From: a virus | Reading direction: 5' to 3' (one strand) | IMG/VR virus record: IMGVR_UViG_3300047548_000076 | Coordinates: 1-50,436 of that record | DNA: 50,436 nt | In this document: piece by piece, positions 39,359 through 46,540 of the stretch | Layout: each line of letters begins with the position of its first letter | Position numbering within the stretch: the stretch's first letter is position 1 | Notes under the pieces: model-generated | The model's database searches: none | Seen by the model: only the letters and a program-made list of their open reading frames with translations | Told to the model about the DNA's origin: nothing | Program-made: the position numbers and the translations under genes

Positions 39359-41779
39359 ATGGATCGTATGAAAGATTATAGACAACTAATAAAAGAACTC
39401 CCGTCTAATACATTCGTTTGTGCTCTTGGTGAATTTAACCCACCAACCACAGCACACGAACTTCTAGTTAAGACAGTAAAGGTGGTAGCCGAGCAACGCA
39501 AGGCAGACCACTCCATCTACACATCTTCATCCGAACTAATTAGCGAAGAAAAGAAGGGTCAGTTTCTACAACTGATGTTCCCAAAGACTAAGTTCCAGTC
39601 GCTTGGAGAGGCTTTCTTCTCTGCCACTGTCAAACAACTTTCCGAGAAGTATCGTAAAGTTATCATCATCGCTGGTGCAGACCAGTTCGATGGATTCAAG
39701 AAACTAAAAGAATCTGCTAATGTCGAGATTATCTCCATTGGCACCAAAGACCCAGACGCTGATAATGCTAAGATGAAGCAATATGCGACTAAGGGTCTTT
39801 ATGAAGACTTCAAGAAACTCCTACCTTCCACCATTCGTGATATTGACGGTAAACGTCTAATGAATGAGATGCGCACAGGTATGCAGTTAGAACCAATCAA
39901 AGAACAACTCGTCTTAGTTAAAGACAAACTCCGTGAGAAGTATTTCAAAGGAGAAATCTTTAACATTGGCGACATCGTTGAATCAAATGGTCAGCAATAT
40001 CAAATCGTCAAACGTGGTTCAAATCATCTATTACTAAAAGAAGAATCGGGAGCACTCGTGTCAAAGTGGATTCAAGATGTAAAACAAGTTAAAGAAGCAG
40101 TTATCCAACCAAATGGTACAGATAAGATCGAACCTAATGCTCCAGAATCAGATACAGGTGCAAAGCAAGAAATGACTCCAAAAGGCAAAACAAAAGGTTT
40201 TCTAACCTTCTATAATTACAAAACTGGCGGAACTCCAACTGAGGGATCTCGTAGTGGTAATCTAAACGCAGTTAGCGGTGAGAATACTCGCACTGTTCGT
40301 GAAGAATGCGGTTGTGAAGAAGAAACAGAGGATGGTGTCAACGGTGAAGTTCAAGTGTTTGACCCAACTCATGTTGGTCACACTTTAGTACCAGCTGGTT
40401 CTCCACACGACATTCGTCGTATGAAAGTTAAGCATCACTTGGGTGAACAAATCATTGGAACTCAACACACTGGTTCAATGCACCACTCAAAGACTCCATC
40501 TACTGATAAGTTCCATGACAAAGAAGCAAAGGCAAAAATGCGTGCTTCCTTAGCATTAAAACATGCTAAGGAAAAGGAACAACTATCACACAAGCATGAA
40601 AAAGAAAAGTTAGCAATGCAGAATGAACAGTTGAATGTTAAGACTCTATCTGCAGAAGAAATCGCAGCAAAGCATAATGTTCCAGTTGAAGACATTAAAA
40701 AACAAATCGAAGCTGGTGTTAAGATTGAACACGAACACGCAACATCTGATAAAACTGCAGATGAAATTGCACGTGATCATTTAGCAGAACGTCCAGACTA
40801 CTACATTCGTTTAAAGCGTTTCGTTGAGGGTGTTCCTACTCCAACTGGCGATCTAAAAGATGCGTGCTGGAAGGGTTACACTGCTGTTGGCACTAAGAAG
40901 AAAAATGGTAAGACAGTTCCTAACTGCGTACCAGTAAATGAAGGTAAGATGGCTGAGATCGCTCAGGACATCGAAGACCATCTAGGTAAACATATTGATC
41001 ACTACAAGAAAACTGGCGGTGCTGAACACTTAGCGCATAAAGTTCTAAAGACTCATGAACATATCGCTAAACTACATGGTATGGAAAAGAAAGATGCAGC
41101 TGGTTTAGTTAATTCATATGTTGACTCAAGAATTAACGAAGAAACCACTGAGCAAAGTGAAGATCGTAAGAAACAATTAAAGCGTTTCCATGATCAAGCA
41201 AAAGACTCACGTATCGCTAGTCATATTCCAGAACCAACACAAAGCCTTCCAGGTTCTGAGCGTCCATTCGATCCATTCTTCAAAGAAGAAGTTCTAGATG
41301 AAATGGTTAACGAAGTTACTGACGAAGAGATTGAAGACCTATACGAAGAAGATGAAATCGTATTAGTTTACGAAGACACTGGTGAAGAAGTTGAGCACCA
41401 CCCAGAAGAAGCAATGATTGGTTTGATGGAAGTTCTATCTCGTCAAGAACGTCTAAAGGGTAAGATTCGTCTACGTAAGACAGTAGCAAAGCGTTCACGT
41501 TCTACTAAGATCGCACTAAAGCGTTTCTCAAATCCACAAACTGTTAACAAACGTGCTCGTCGTCTGGCAATCAAACTAATGAAGAAACGTATTCTTCGTG
41601 GACGCAACCCATCAAAGATTTCTGTTGGTGAAAAAGAACGTGTTGAGAAAATGATAGCAAAACGTAAGGACATTATTGACCGTATCGCTATCAAACTAGT
41701 CCCAAGAATCCGTAAGGTAGAGAAGGCTAGAATGTCACATGGTAAAGTAACAAAAGGAGCAATGCCAAGTGTCTTTTAA
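39359..41779 (+). CDS. Large head-associated protein with NMNAT-like N-terminal domain
   Basis: An 806-residue protein. Its N-terminus (from the second Met) MKDYRQLIKEL is capsid-targeting-like. GEFNPPTTAHELLV (H33) and a later IIIAGADQFDG match a nucleotidylyltransferase fold, close to the C-terminal domain of the 36376 protein. The middle is low-complexity and acidic with many Glu/Lys and candidate (I/L)xE cleavage sites. The last 120 residues are very basic (RARRLAIKLMKKRILRGRN), suitable for DNA contact. ATG 39359 lacks a clear ribosome site; 39368 is possible. Confidence 0.7.
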   Translation: MDRMKDYRQLIKELPSNTFVCALGEFNPPTTAHELLVKTVKVVAEQRKADHSIYTSSSELISEEKKGQFLQLMFPKTKFQSLGEAFFSATVKQLSEKYRKVIIIAGADQFDGFKKLKESANVEIISIGTKDPDADNAKMKQYATKGLYEDFKKLLPSTIRDIDGKRLMNEMRTGMQLEPIKEQLVLVKDKLREKYFKGEIFNIGDIVESNGQQYQIVKRGSNHLLLKEESGALVSKWIQDVKQVKEAVIQPNGTDKIEPNAPESDTGAKQEMTPKGKTKGFLTFYNYKTGGTPTEGSRSGNLNAVSGENTRTVREECGCEEETEDGVNGEVQVFDPTHVGHTLVPAGSPHDIRRMKVKHHLGEQIIGTQHTGSMHHSKTPSTDKFHDKEAKAKMRASLALKHAKEKEQLSHKHEKEKLAMQNEQLNVKTLSAEEIAAKHNVPVEDIKKQIEAGVKIEHEHATSDKTADEIARDHLAERPDYYIRLKRFVEGVPTPTGDLKDACWKGYTAVGTKKKNGKTVPNCVPVNEGKMAEIAQDIEDHLGKHIDHYKKTGGAEHLAHKVLKTHEHIAKLHGMEKKDAAGLVNSYVDSRINEETTEQSEDRKKQLKRFHDQAKDSRIASHIPEPTQSLPGSERPFDPFFKEEVLDEMVNEVTDEEIEDLYEEDEIVLVYEDTGEEVEHHPEEAMIGLMEVLSRQERLKGKIRLRKTVAKRSRSTKIALKRFSNPQTVNKRARRLAIKLMKKRILRGRNPSKISVGEKERVEKMIAKRKDIIDRIAIKLVPRIRKVEKARMSHGKVTKGAMPSVF

Positions 41780-42071
41780 ATCTTTTAAAACATTCCTTGC
41801 CGAAGATTGGCAAGACAGTAAATACAAAAACCCAGAGGGTGGTTTAACTAAGGCTGGAGTTGAAGCGTATAAGCGTGAAAATCCAGGAAGCAATCTTAAG
41901 ACTGCGGTTCGCACACCACCATCTAAATTGAAACCTGGAAGCGAAAAGGCTAAACGTCGTCTATCATTCTGTCGTAGAATGAAAGGTATGAAGAAGAAAT
42001 TAACTTCTGCTGAGACTGCACGTGATCCAGATTCAAGAATCAACAAATCACTAAGAGCATGGAATTGTTAA
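41769..42071 (+). CDS. Small basic protein, DUF6321-like, capsid-targeting-like start
   Basis: A 100-residue basic protein. GTG 41769 is chosen because AAGGAG (41753-41758) precedes it; the ATG at 41762 is in the upstream frame. The N-terminus MSFKSFKTFLAED is capsid-targeting-like (ends LAE). KYKNPEGGLTKAGVEAYKRE, RRLSFCRRMKGMKKK and RDPDSRINKSLRAWNC match a family of short phage proteins labelled DUF6321. Probably an internal head or DNA-bound protein. Confidence 0.7.
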   Translation: MSFKSFKTFLAEDWQDSKYKNPEGGLTKAGVEAYKRENPGSNLKTAVRTPPSKLKPGSEKAKRRLSFCRRMKGMKKKLTSAETARDPDSRINKSLRAWNC

Positions 42072-42072
42072 T

Positions 42073-42504
42073 ATGATTGAAGCAAGAACAGCATTGGCAG
42101 ATACGTTCTTCATGTATATGAAGGCACACTCATACCACTGGAATGTAGAGGGTATTAATTTCCCACAACTCCATGGTTTCTTTGGTGACCTATACGAAGA
42201 ACTGCATGGCTCGATTGACCCTATGGCTGAGCATATCCGTGCACTAAACGAATACGCTCCACGAAACATCGAAGAGATGTATGAGGATAAGACAGTGGAT
42301 TGCAAGAACTCTGCTAAGTCCGCAAAAGAAATGGTGTCAGACTTACTCCAAACTAACGAGCAAGTTGTAATTAGCCTAAATAATTTATTCACAGAATTAG
42401 AAAAGAAAAACGACCAAGGTTTCATGAACTTTGTCGCCGACCGATTAGATACACATAAGAAACATGGATGGATGCTACGATCTATCCTTAAAGATGGAGA
42501 GTAA
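42073..42504 (+). CDS. Dps-like ferritin-family protein
   Basis: A 143-residue four-helix protein of the Dps/ferritin type. AHSYHWNVEGINFPQLHGFF followed by LYEELHGSIDPMAEHIR matches the Dps signature; the ferroxidase-type residues H22, H34, D49 and E53 are all present. Dps proteins bind DNA and oxidise iron, protecting it from damage. It lies between head-internal proteins and overlaps the next gene as TAATG, but it lacks a capsid-targeting start. Confidence 0.85.
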   Translation: MIEARTALADTFFMYMKAHSYHWNVEGINFPQLHGFFGDLYEELHGSIDPMAEHIRALNEYAPRNIEEMYEDKTVDCKNSAKSAKEMVSDLLQTNEQVVISLNNLFTELEKKNDQGFMNFVADRLDTHKKHGWMLRSILKDGE

Positions 42505-42506
42505 TG

Positions 42507-43805
42507 ATGGCAAAACAACTGAAAGAGTTCTTAGAATCTTTTGAATTTAACCGTGCAGCAATTGCTAAGCAGCGTCTAGCAAACCTACGCCATTCTGGTC
42601 GTAGAGTTCGTGGCGCACGTATCGCTAACCTAATGCGTGCAGCTGGTTTAAAAGAAGAAGAAATGGATGAAACTGATCTAGACCAACTAGATGAAGTTCT
42701 AAATGCAGATGCTACTGCTTCTGACTGGATCCACGATTTCGTTCATTCTACTAATCCAAAGTTCGAAGGTAAGTCTAAGAAAGAGCGTATCAAAATGGCT
42801 CTTGGTGCTTACTATAATAAGGCTAAAACCAAGCAACAGAATGAAGAAACCGAACAGATTGATGAAATCTCTTTAGATACTATGAAATCAGCCAAAGAAA
42901 AATTGGGACATAAAGCAATTGAAGCACACTATGATGACAATAAGCGTTTAGCCAGACATTATGCACAAAGAGCTCTGAGTATGGGTTCAAAAATCAAAAG
43001 AAAAGAATGGAAACAGTCTAATGAAGAAACCGAACAGATTGATGAAATCTCTGGCGAATTAGCAAGTCGTTACCTACAAAAGAAACACGACCGAGATTAT
43101 GAAAAGACTGGACCTTATTCTTCTCGCCGCAAAGAATCACAAACTATGGATCAAGCAATTAAAGATGGTGCTAATACTGCAAGAGCATTAAAGCGTATTG
43201 GACCACTTTCAAAGATTGGTAAAAAGGTTAACGAAGAAACTGAAAATAAAAAAGATAAAAAAGAAGATCTTCCATTTGACCCAGATCCTCCAAAGAAGAA
43301 TCCATCTGCTACTGCTGGTAAATACGGACAAGGTTATTCTACCGCACGTCATCTAGCAAGACAAGGTATGAAGCAAGCGATGAAGGAAGAGTATGGTGTT
43401 GATATCTCTGACGAAATTGCTGATCAAATTCTGGAAGCAGCAAAGCAGTTCACTGGTCCAGTTAAGGTTCAGGTTCAATCAGATAAAGAAGCGCACGAAG
43501 AAAAGTGGGAGTCTGCTAAAAAGAAACCTGTTAAAGAACAATATGACGAAGAAGGTAATTTAATTACTATGCCTAAAACATATCAAGAATTCATGGAAGC
43601 GATGACCGCTACCAAAGTAGCACCTAATGTTACTCGCTACACTGGTGGTTCATATGGTAACGCTAAGGGTGCCAAGTATGGCAACACCGACTATGATAAA
43701 GAAACCCTCGACACAAAAGATGACGAAGGTACAGAAACTCAAAAACGAGGTCGTGGTAGACCAGCAGGATCCAAGTCTGGTGCTCGTGGACCTAGAATCA
43801 AGTAA
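42507..43805 (+). CDS. Repetitive head-associated protein with capsid-targeting-like motifs
   Basis: A 432-residue charged protein beginning MAKQLKEFLES, another capsid-targeting-like start. It contains two copies of NEETEQIDEIS (residues about 112 and 172) encoded by an exact 33-bp repeat, plus QLDEV. IDE and LDE fit the prohead protease consensus (I/L)xE, so it may be cut into pieces. From residue 355 MPKTYQEFMEAM strongly resembles T4's MKTYQEFIAEA. The C-terminus is RGRGRPAGSKSGARGP, an AT-hook-like tail. ATG 42504 and 42507 are adjacent; 42507 is better spaced from GGAG. Confidence 0.65.
   Translation: MAKQLKEFLESFEFNRAAIAKQRLANLRHSGRRVRGARIANLMRAAGLKEEEMDETDLDQLDEVLNADATASDWIHDFVHSTNPKFEGKSKKERIKMALGAYYNKAKTKQQNEETEQIDEISLDTMKSAKEKLGHKAIEAHYDDNKRLARHYAQRALSMGSKIKRKEWKQSNEETEQIDEISGELASRYLQKKHDRDYEKTGPYSSRRKESQTMDQAIKDGANTARALKRIGPLSKIGKKVNEETENKKDKKEDLPFDPDPPKKNPSATAGKYGQGYSTARHLARQGMKQAMKEEYGVDISDEIADQILEAAKQFTGPVKVQVQSDKEAHEEKWESAKKKPVKEQYDEEGNLITMPKTYQEFMEAMTATKVAPNVTRYTGGSYGNAKGAKYGNTDYDKETLDTKDDEGTETQKRGRGRPAGSKSGARGPRIK
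42840..42872 (+). repeat. 33-bp direct repeat, copy 1
   Basis: Bases 42840-42872 are identical to 43020-43052, exactly 180 bp apart and in the same frame, encoding NEETEQIDEIS. Similar shorter words (NEETTEQ, NEETEN) occur near 41137 and 43226. Confidence 0.9.
43020..43052 (+). repeat. 33-bp direct repeat, copy 2
   Basis: Identical to 42840-42872. Flanking sequence differs, so the identity ends sharply on both sides. Confidence 0.9.
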
Positions 43806-43823
43806 TCTTAAGGAGAAATAAAA

Positions 43824-44345
43824 ATGACACTATGGTCAAACACAGACGCAGCAAACAGCAAGCCAAAGAACCTATCATCTGATCAAAAAGATGCAACTGT
43901 TGGTATTGATGCCGTTGAAGCAGCAGCAAATGGTCTAACTGCAGGTTGGAACTTAAAGACTGTCGGTACAGGTGGTCGTGAAGGTCGTGTATTCCACGAA
44001 GTTCTAGTAGCGATGGGTTCAATGACTGGTGACAACGATACTGTTGCTCCAGAAATCACTATCTCTGGTCAACCATCTAACACTTCTGTTGTTGCTCCAG
44101 CAACTGCTACATTTAGCGTAACTGCTACTCGTACAGGTACTGGTTCATTGTCATACCAATGGCAGAAACAAGAAGGTGGTGCTGGTACTTGGGCTAACAT
44201 CACTGATGCAACTACTAACACTTACACTACTGGCGCAACAGCAGTTGAAGCAGATAACGGCGACAAGTATCGTGTTATCGTTTCTCTAACTGGCGCAGAG
44301 TCTGTTACTTCTTCAGCAGCAACTCTAACTGTTACAGCTGAGTAA
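43824..44345 (+). CDS. Ig-like domain virion protein
   Basis: A 173-residue protein. The N-terminal part (MTLWSNTDAANSKPKNLSSD, then GREGRVFHEVLVAMGSM) is typical of a virion structural domain in marine T4-like phages. The C-terminal 95 residues form an Ig-like domain: ISGQPSNTSVVAPATATFSV, LSYQWQKQEGG, NGDKYRVIVS. A decoration (Hoc-like) role is a reasonable guess. AAGGAGAAATAAAA is a strong ribosome site, which suggests high expression. Confidence 0.75.
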   Translation: MTLWSNTDAANSKPKNLSSDQKDATVGIDAVEAAANGLTAGWNLKTVGTGGREGRVFHEVLVAMGSMTGDNDTVAPEITISGQPSNTSVVAPATATFSVTATRTGTGSLSYQWQKQEGGAGTWANITDATTNTYTTGATAVEADNGDKYRVIVSLTGAESVTSSAATLTVTAE

Positions 44346-44358
44346 TAAATAACCATGA

Positions 44359-44379
44359 GAGGGGAGGTTGGCTCCCCTC
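44359..44379 (+). terminator. Hairpin terminator after the Ig-like gene
   Basis: GAGGGGAG and CTCCCCTC form a perfect 8-bp stem with a 5-nt loop (GTTGG), followed by ATTCATG. The stem sequence is close to the 14927 hairpin. Confidence 0.65.
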
Positions 44380-44395
44380 ATTCATGTGAGTAAGT

Positions 44396-44776
44396 ATGGT
44401 TAGTGAAAAACTAAATGAGAACAACTTTTTATTGTACGCAATGCATCACTACGATAATCCGCAGTGTCATTCAGTACAAGAGTTCGAAGAGGACATAAAG
44501 AAGTTCTTATACTTGAAGAAACTTTTATCTCGTTACAAAAATAACGGTGAGTTAAGAGAGCGTCTGATACTTAATCATATCATTGTTCTCTATAACATCT
44601 TCGGTGATGCTGCAACTCGCATGTTGTTTTATAAGATTGATGAAAGTTGTTGGGATATCCTAGTTACGTTCTTGGTCTATCTCAACAGAATGCCAGATTC
44701 TATTTCGGAGTTTGGTATAGTTTTATCTGATGTCAAATTGGATGAACACGTTATCGGAGTTCTAAGAAAGATATGA
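44396..44776 (+). CDS. Conserved phage protein (DUF7207-like)
   Basis: A 126-residue helical protein. ELRERLILNHIIVLYNIFGD followed by MLFYKIDESCWDILVTFLVY is a pattern I recognise from a small conserved family in T4-like phages of unknown role. It overlaps the next gene by four bases, and both are probably virion- or assembly-linked. Confidence 0.7.
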   Translation: MVSEKLNENNFLLYAMHHYDNPQCHSVQEFEEDIKKFLYLKKLLSRYKNNGELRERLILNHIIVLYNIFGDAATRMLFYKIDESCWDILVTFLVYLNRMPDSISEFGIVLSDVKLDEHVIGVLRKI

Positions 44777-45327
44777 ACCGAACAATAGACAATATTATTG
44801 CATACCGAATCTTGAAGATGTTAGTGCAACCATTCACTGACACTGAAGCATATCATCTTGGAATCATTGATACACATGGTAAAACTATACGAAAGTCTAA
44901 CAGCCTAACAACTGACGCTGAGAAGAATGCTTACAACTATCTCACTCGTCTTGTGTTTGGTCTAAAGAAGATTATCAATCGTCTTCCAGGTGGCGAAAGT
45001 AAATTGAAATCTCTAGTTGCTGCATTGTGGCTAGTTAGAGAGCAATATGAAATCGGCAACCGTATGACCAAGGCTGAGTTACAAGAAAAATTTGACAACA
45101 TGCTCAAAATGATGGATAATAGAGTGTCGTTGGTTGAAGAGGAGATTATTGTTACTAAGTTCCTTGATGAAGAGGGTGAGGGTGGTGGAGTAGCGAATGT
45201 TACTGGTGCTGCTGTCTCTACTAATGAACCTAAGATTATGCCTAAAGACGTTAAGAAATACAAGGCAGGACAAGCATCTACTATTGCTGGTATGGCTCGT
45301 CGTCCTAGCCCAGTAGGAACAAAATAA
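44773..45327 (+). CDS. Conserved phage hypothetical, virion-type
   Basis: A 184-residue protein. MLVQPFTDTEAYHLGIIDTH, NAYNYLTRLVFGLKKIINRL and PGGESKLKSLVAALWLV form a helical domain seen in aquatic phages. The C-terminal 50 residues are Gly/Ala/Pro-rich and probably disordered. Role unknown; it sits upstream of the lysis genes, coupled to them by TAATG. Confidence 0.65.
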   Translation: MNRTIDNIIAYRILKMLVQPFTDTEAYHLGIIDTHGKTIRKSNSLTTDAEKNAYNYLTRLVFGLKKIINRLPGGESKLKSLVAALWLVREQYEIGNRMTKAELQEKFDNMLKMMDNRVSLVEEEIIVTKFLDEEGEGGGVANVTGAAVSTNEPKIMPKDVKKYKAGQASTIAGMARRPSPVGTK

Positions 45328-45779
45328 TGTGGTTGTTATCATTCGTTCCAGATGCTCTATTGGCTCTGGTCATTAATGGTGTATTGATTGCAGGTATCGT
45401 AGGATTCACTGCATCATTCTTCTTTGGTTTTGTAGTTCGTTATCTACCAACCATTGCACCATATCGAATGATGATTCAAGTAGTAAGTATTATCCTTCTA
45501 GTTGCAGGTGTATATTTCAAAGGTGGTTACATTGTTGAGATGTCTTGGCGAGCAAGAGTCGCCGAAATGGAACAAAAGGTAGCACTAGCCGAAGAAAAAG
45601 CCAAAACAGCCAACGCTGAAATCAGAACTGTGTATGTTGACAAAGTAAGAGTCGTCAAAGAAACACAGGTTGTGATTCAAGAAAAGATTAAAGATGCGCA
45701 AGTGAAAATAGATTCTCAGTGTACAGTTGTGCCTGAGGTAGTAACAATCCTTAACGAAGCAGCAAAGGCGAAGAAATGA
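45327..45779 (+). CDS. Candidate inner-membrane spanin (Rz-like)
   Basis: A 150-residue membrane protein with three hydrophobic N-terminal segments (ALVINGVLIAGIVGF, FFFGFVVRYLPTI, VVSIILLVAGVYF), then a long coiled coil and a C-terminal end DSQCTVVPEVVTILNEAA that resembles Rz endings. The next gene, overlapping by four bases, is a lipoprotein, which is the usual i-spanin/o-spanin layout. Spanins fuse inner and outer membranes at lysis. Confidence 0.65.
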   Translation: MWLLSFVPDALLALVINGVLIAGIVGFTASFFFGFVVRYLPTIAPYRMMIQVVSIILLVAGVYFKGGYIVEMSWRARVAEMEQKVALAEEKAKTANAEIRTVYVDKVRVVKETQVVIQEKIKDAQVKIDSQCTVVPEVVTILNEAAKAKK

Positions 45780-46039
45780 AAAATTTAATTCTTCTACTGG
45801 CTGTGATAACACTAACAGGTTGTGTAACAACTCCTGTGCAACGTAATTTTCCAGATGCACCGAAGGAACTTCTGGAAGCATGTCCTGATCTTAAAACTGT
45901 TCCCGAGACTGCACAGCTGTCTCAAGTTCTTAAGGTCGTAGTTGATAACTATGGTCAGTATCATGAATGCCAGATTAAGGCAGATACTTGGGTTGAGTGG
46001 TATAAAACTCAAAAACAAATTTTTAATAGCGTGAAGTGA
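45776..46039 (+). CDS. Candidate outer-membrane spanin lipoprotein (Rz1-like)
   Basis: An 87-residue lipoprotein with lipobox LTGC (Cys16). The mature part FPDAPKELLEACPDLKTV followed by NYGQYHECQIKADTWVEWY is a pattern recognised for Rz1-type lipoproteins of T4-like and other phages. It is paired with the 45327 gene. Confidence 0.7.
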   Translation: MKNLILLLAVITLTGCVTTPVQRNFPDAPKELLEACPDLKTVPETAQLSQVLKVVVDNYGQYHECQIKADTWVEWYKTQKQIFNSVK

Positions 46040-46044
46040 CTGCT

Positions 46045-46482
46045 ATGGAAAAGATGATCACAACTACTGAATGTAAAGAGAAAAGAACCGTGGAACAGGA
46101 AAGAATCGCTAAATTGGAAACGAAAGTTGAAGCCATCCAAGAGGATGTAAAAGAAGTCCGTGAGGATATCAAAGAACTTCACTCACGTATCACAACTCAA
46201 ACGAGAGAAATAGTGGAAAAAATTGACGACTTCCAAACACGCATTGAACACAAGATGCAGGCGAGTGCGGTGGCGTCAAAAGATCAACACGAAGCAATCC
46301 AAAAGGCAGTTCAAGAGGACATCGCTAAAGTTGCAAAAACTCTAGACAATGATATTCAAGAAGTGACTAAGCGTGTAGATATCCTTGAAAGATGGCGTTG
46401 GATGATCGTTGGTGGATCTATCGTTATTGGTTACGTTATTGGAAACCTAGACATTCTTGCAAAGCTGCTTGGTGTAAAATAA
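46045..46482 (+). CDS. XhlA-like coiled-coil membrane protein (holin-region)
   Basis: A 145-residue protein with a long coiled coil (residues about 15-110, VEAIQEDVKEVREDIKELHS) and a single C-terminal membrane segment (WMIVGGSIVIGYVIGNL). This layout recalls XhlA-type hemolysin/holin-associated proteins, and it follows the spanin-like pair. A GTG at 46036 overlaps the previous stop and could be the start. A holin role is inferred from position. Confidence 0.6.
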   Translation: MEKMITTTECKEKRTVEQERIAKLETKVEAIQEDVKEVREDIKELHSRITTQTREIVEKIDDFQTRIEHKMQASAVASKDQHEAIQKAVQEDIAKVAKTLDNDIQEVTKRVDILERWRWMIVGGSIVIGYVIGNLDILAKLLGVK

Positions 46483-46485
46483 AAC

Positions 46486-46514
46486 TTGCTTTGTAATGTT
46501 ACATAGGGTATAAT
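46486..46514 (+). promoter_or_regulatory. Sigma70-like promoter before primase
   Basis: TTGCTT (46486-46491), 17-bp spacer ending AGGG, TATAAT (46509-46514), 27 nt before the primase ATG. It restores early/middle expression after the late block. Confidence 0.75.
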
Positions 46515-46540
46515 ACATACTCTATGGGTGGAGATTTATA

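Noticed and set aside
42840-43052. CRISPR-like array
   Set aside because: Only two copies 180 bp apart, in frame inside a gene; this is a protein repeat.
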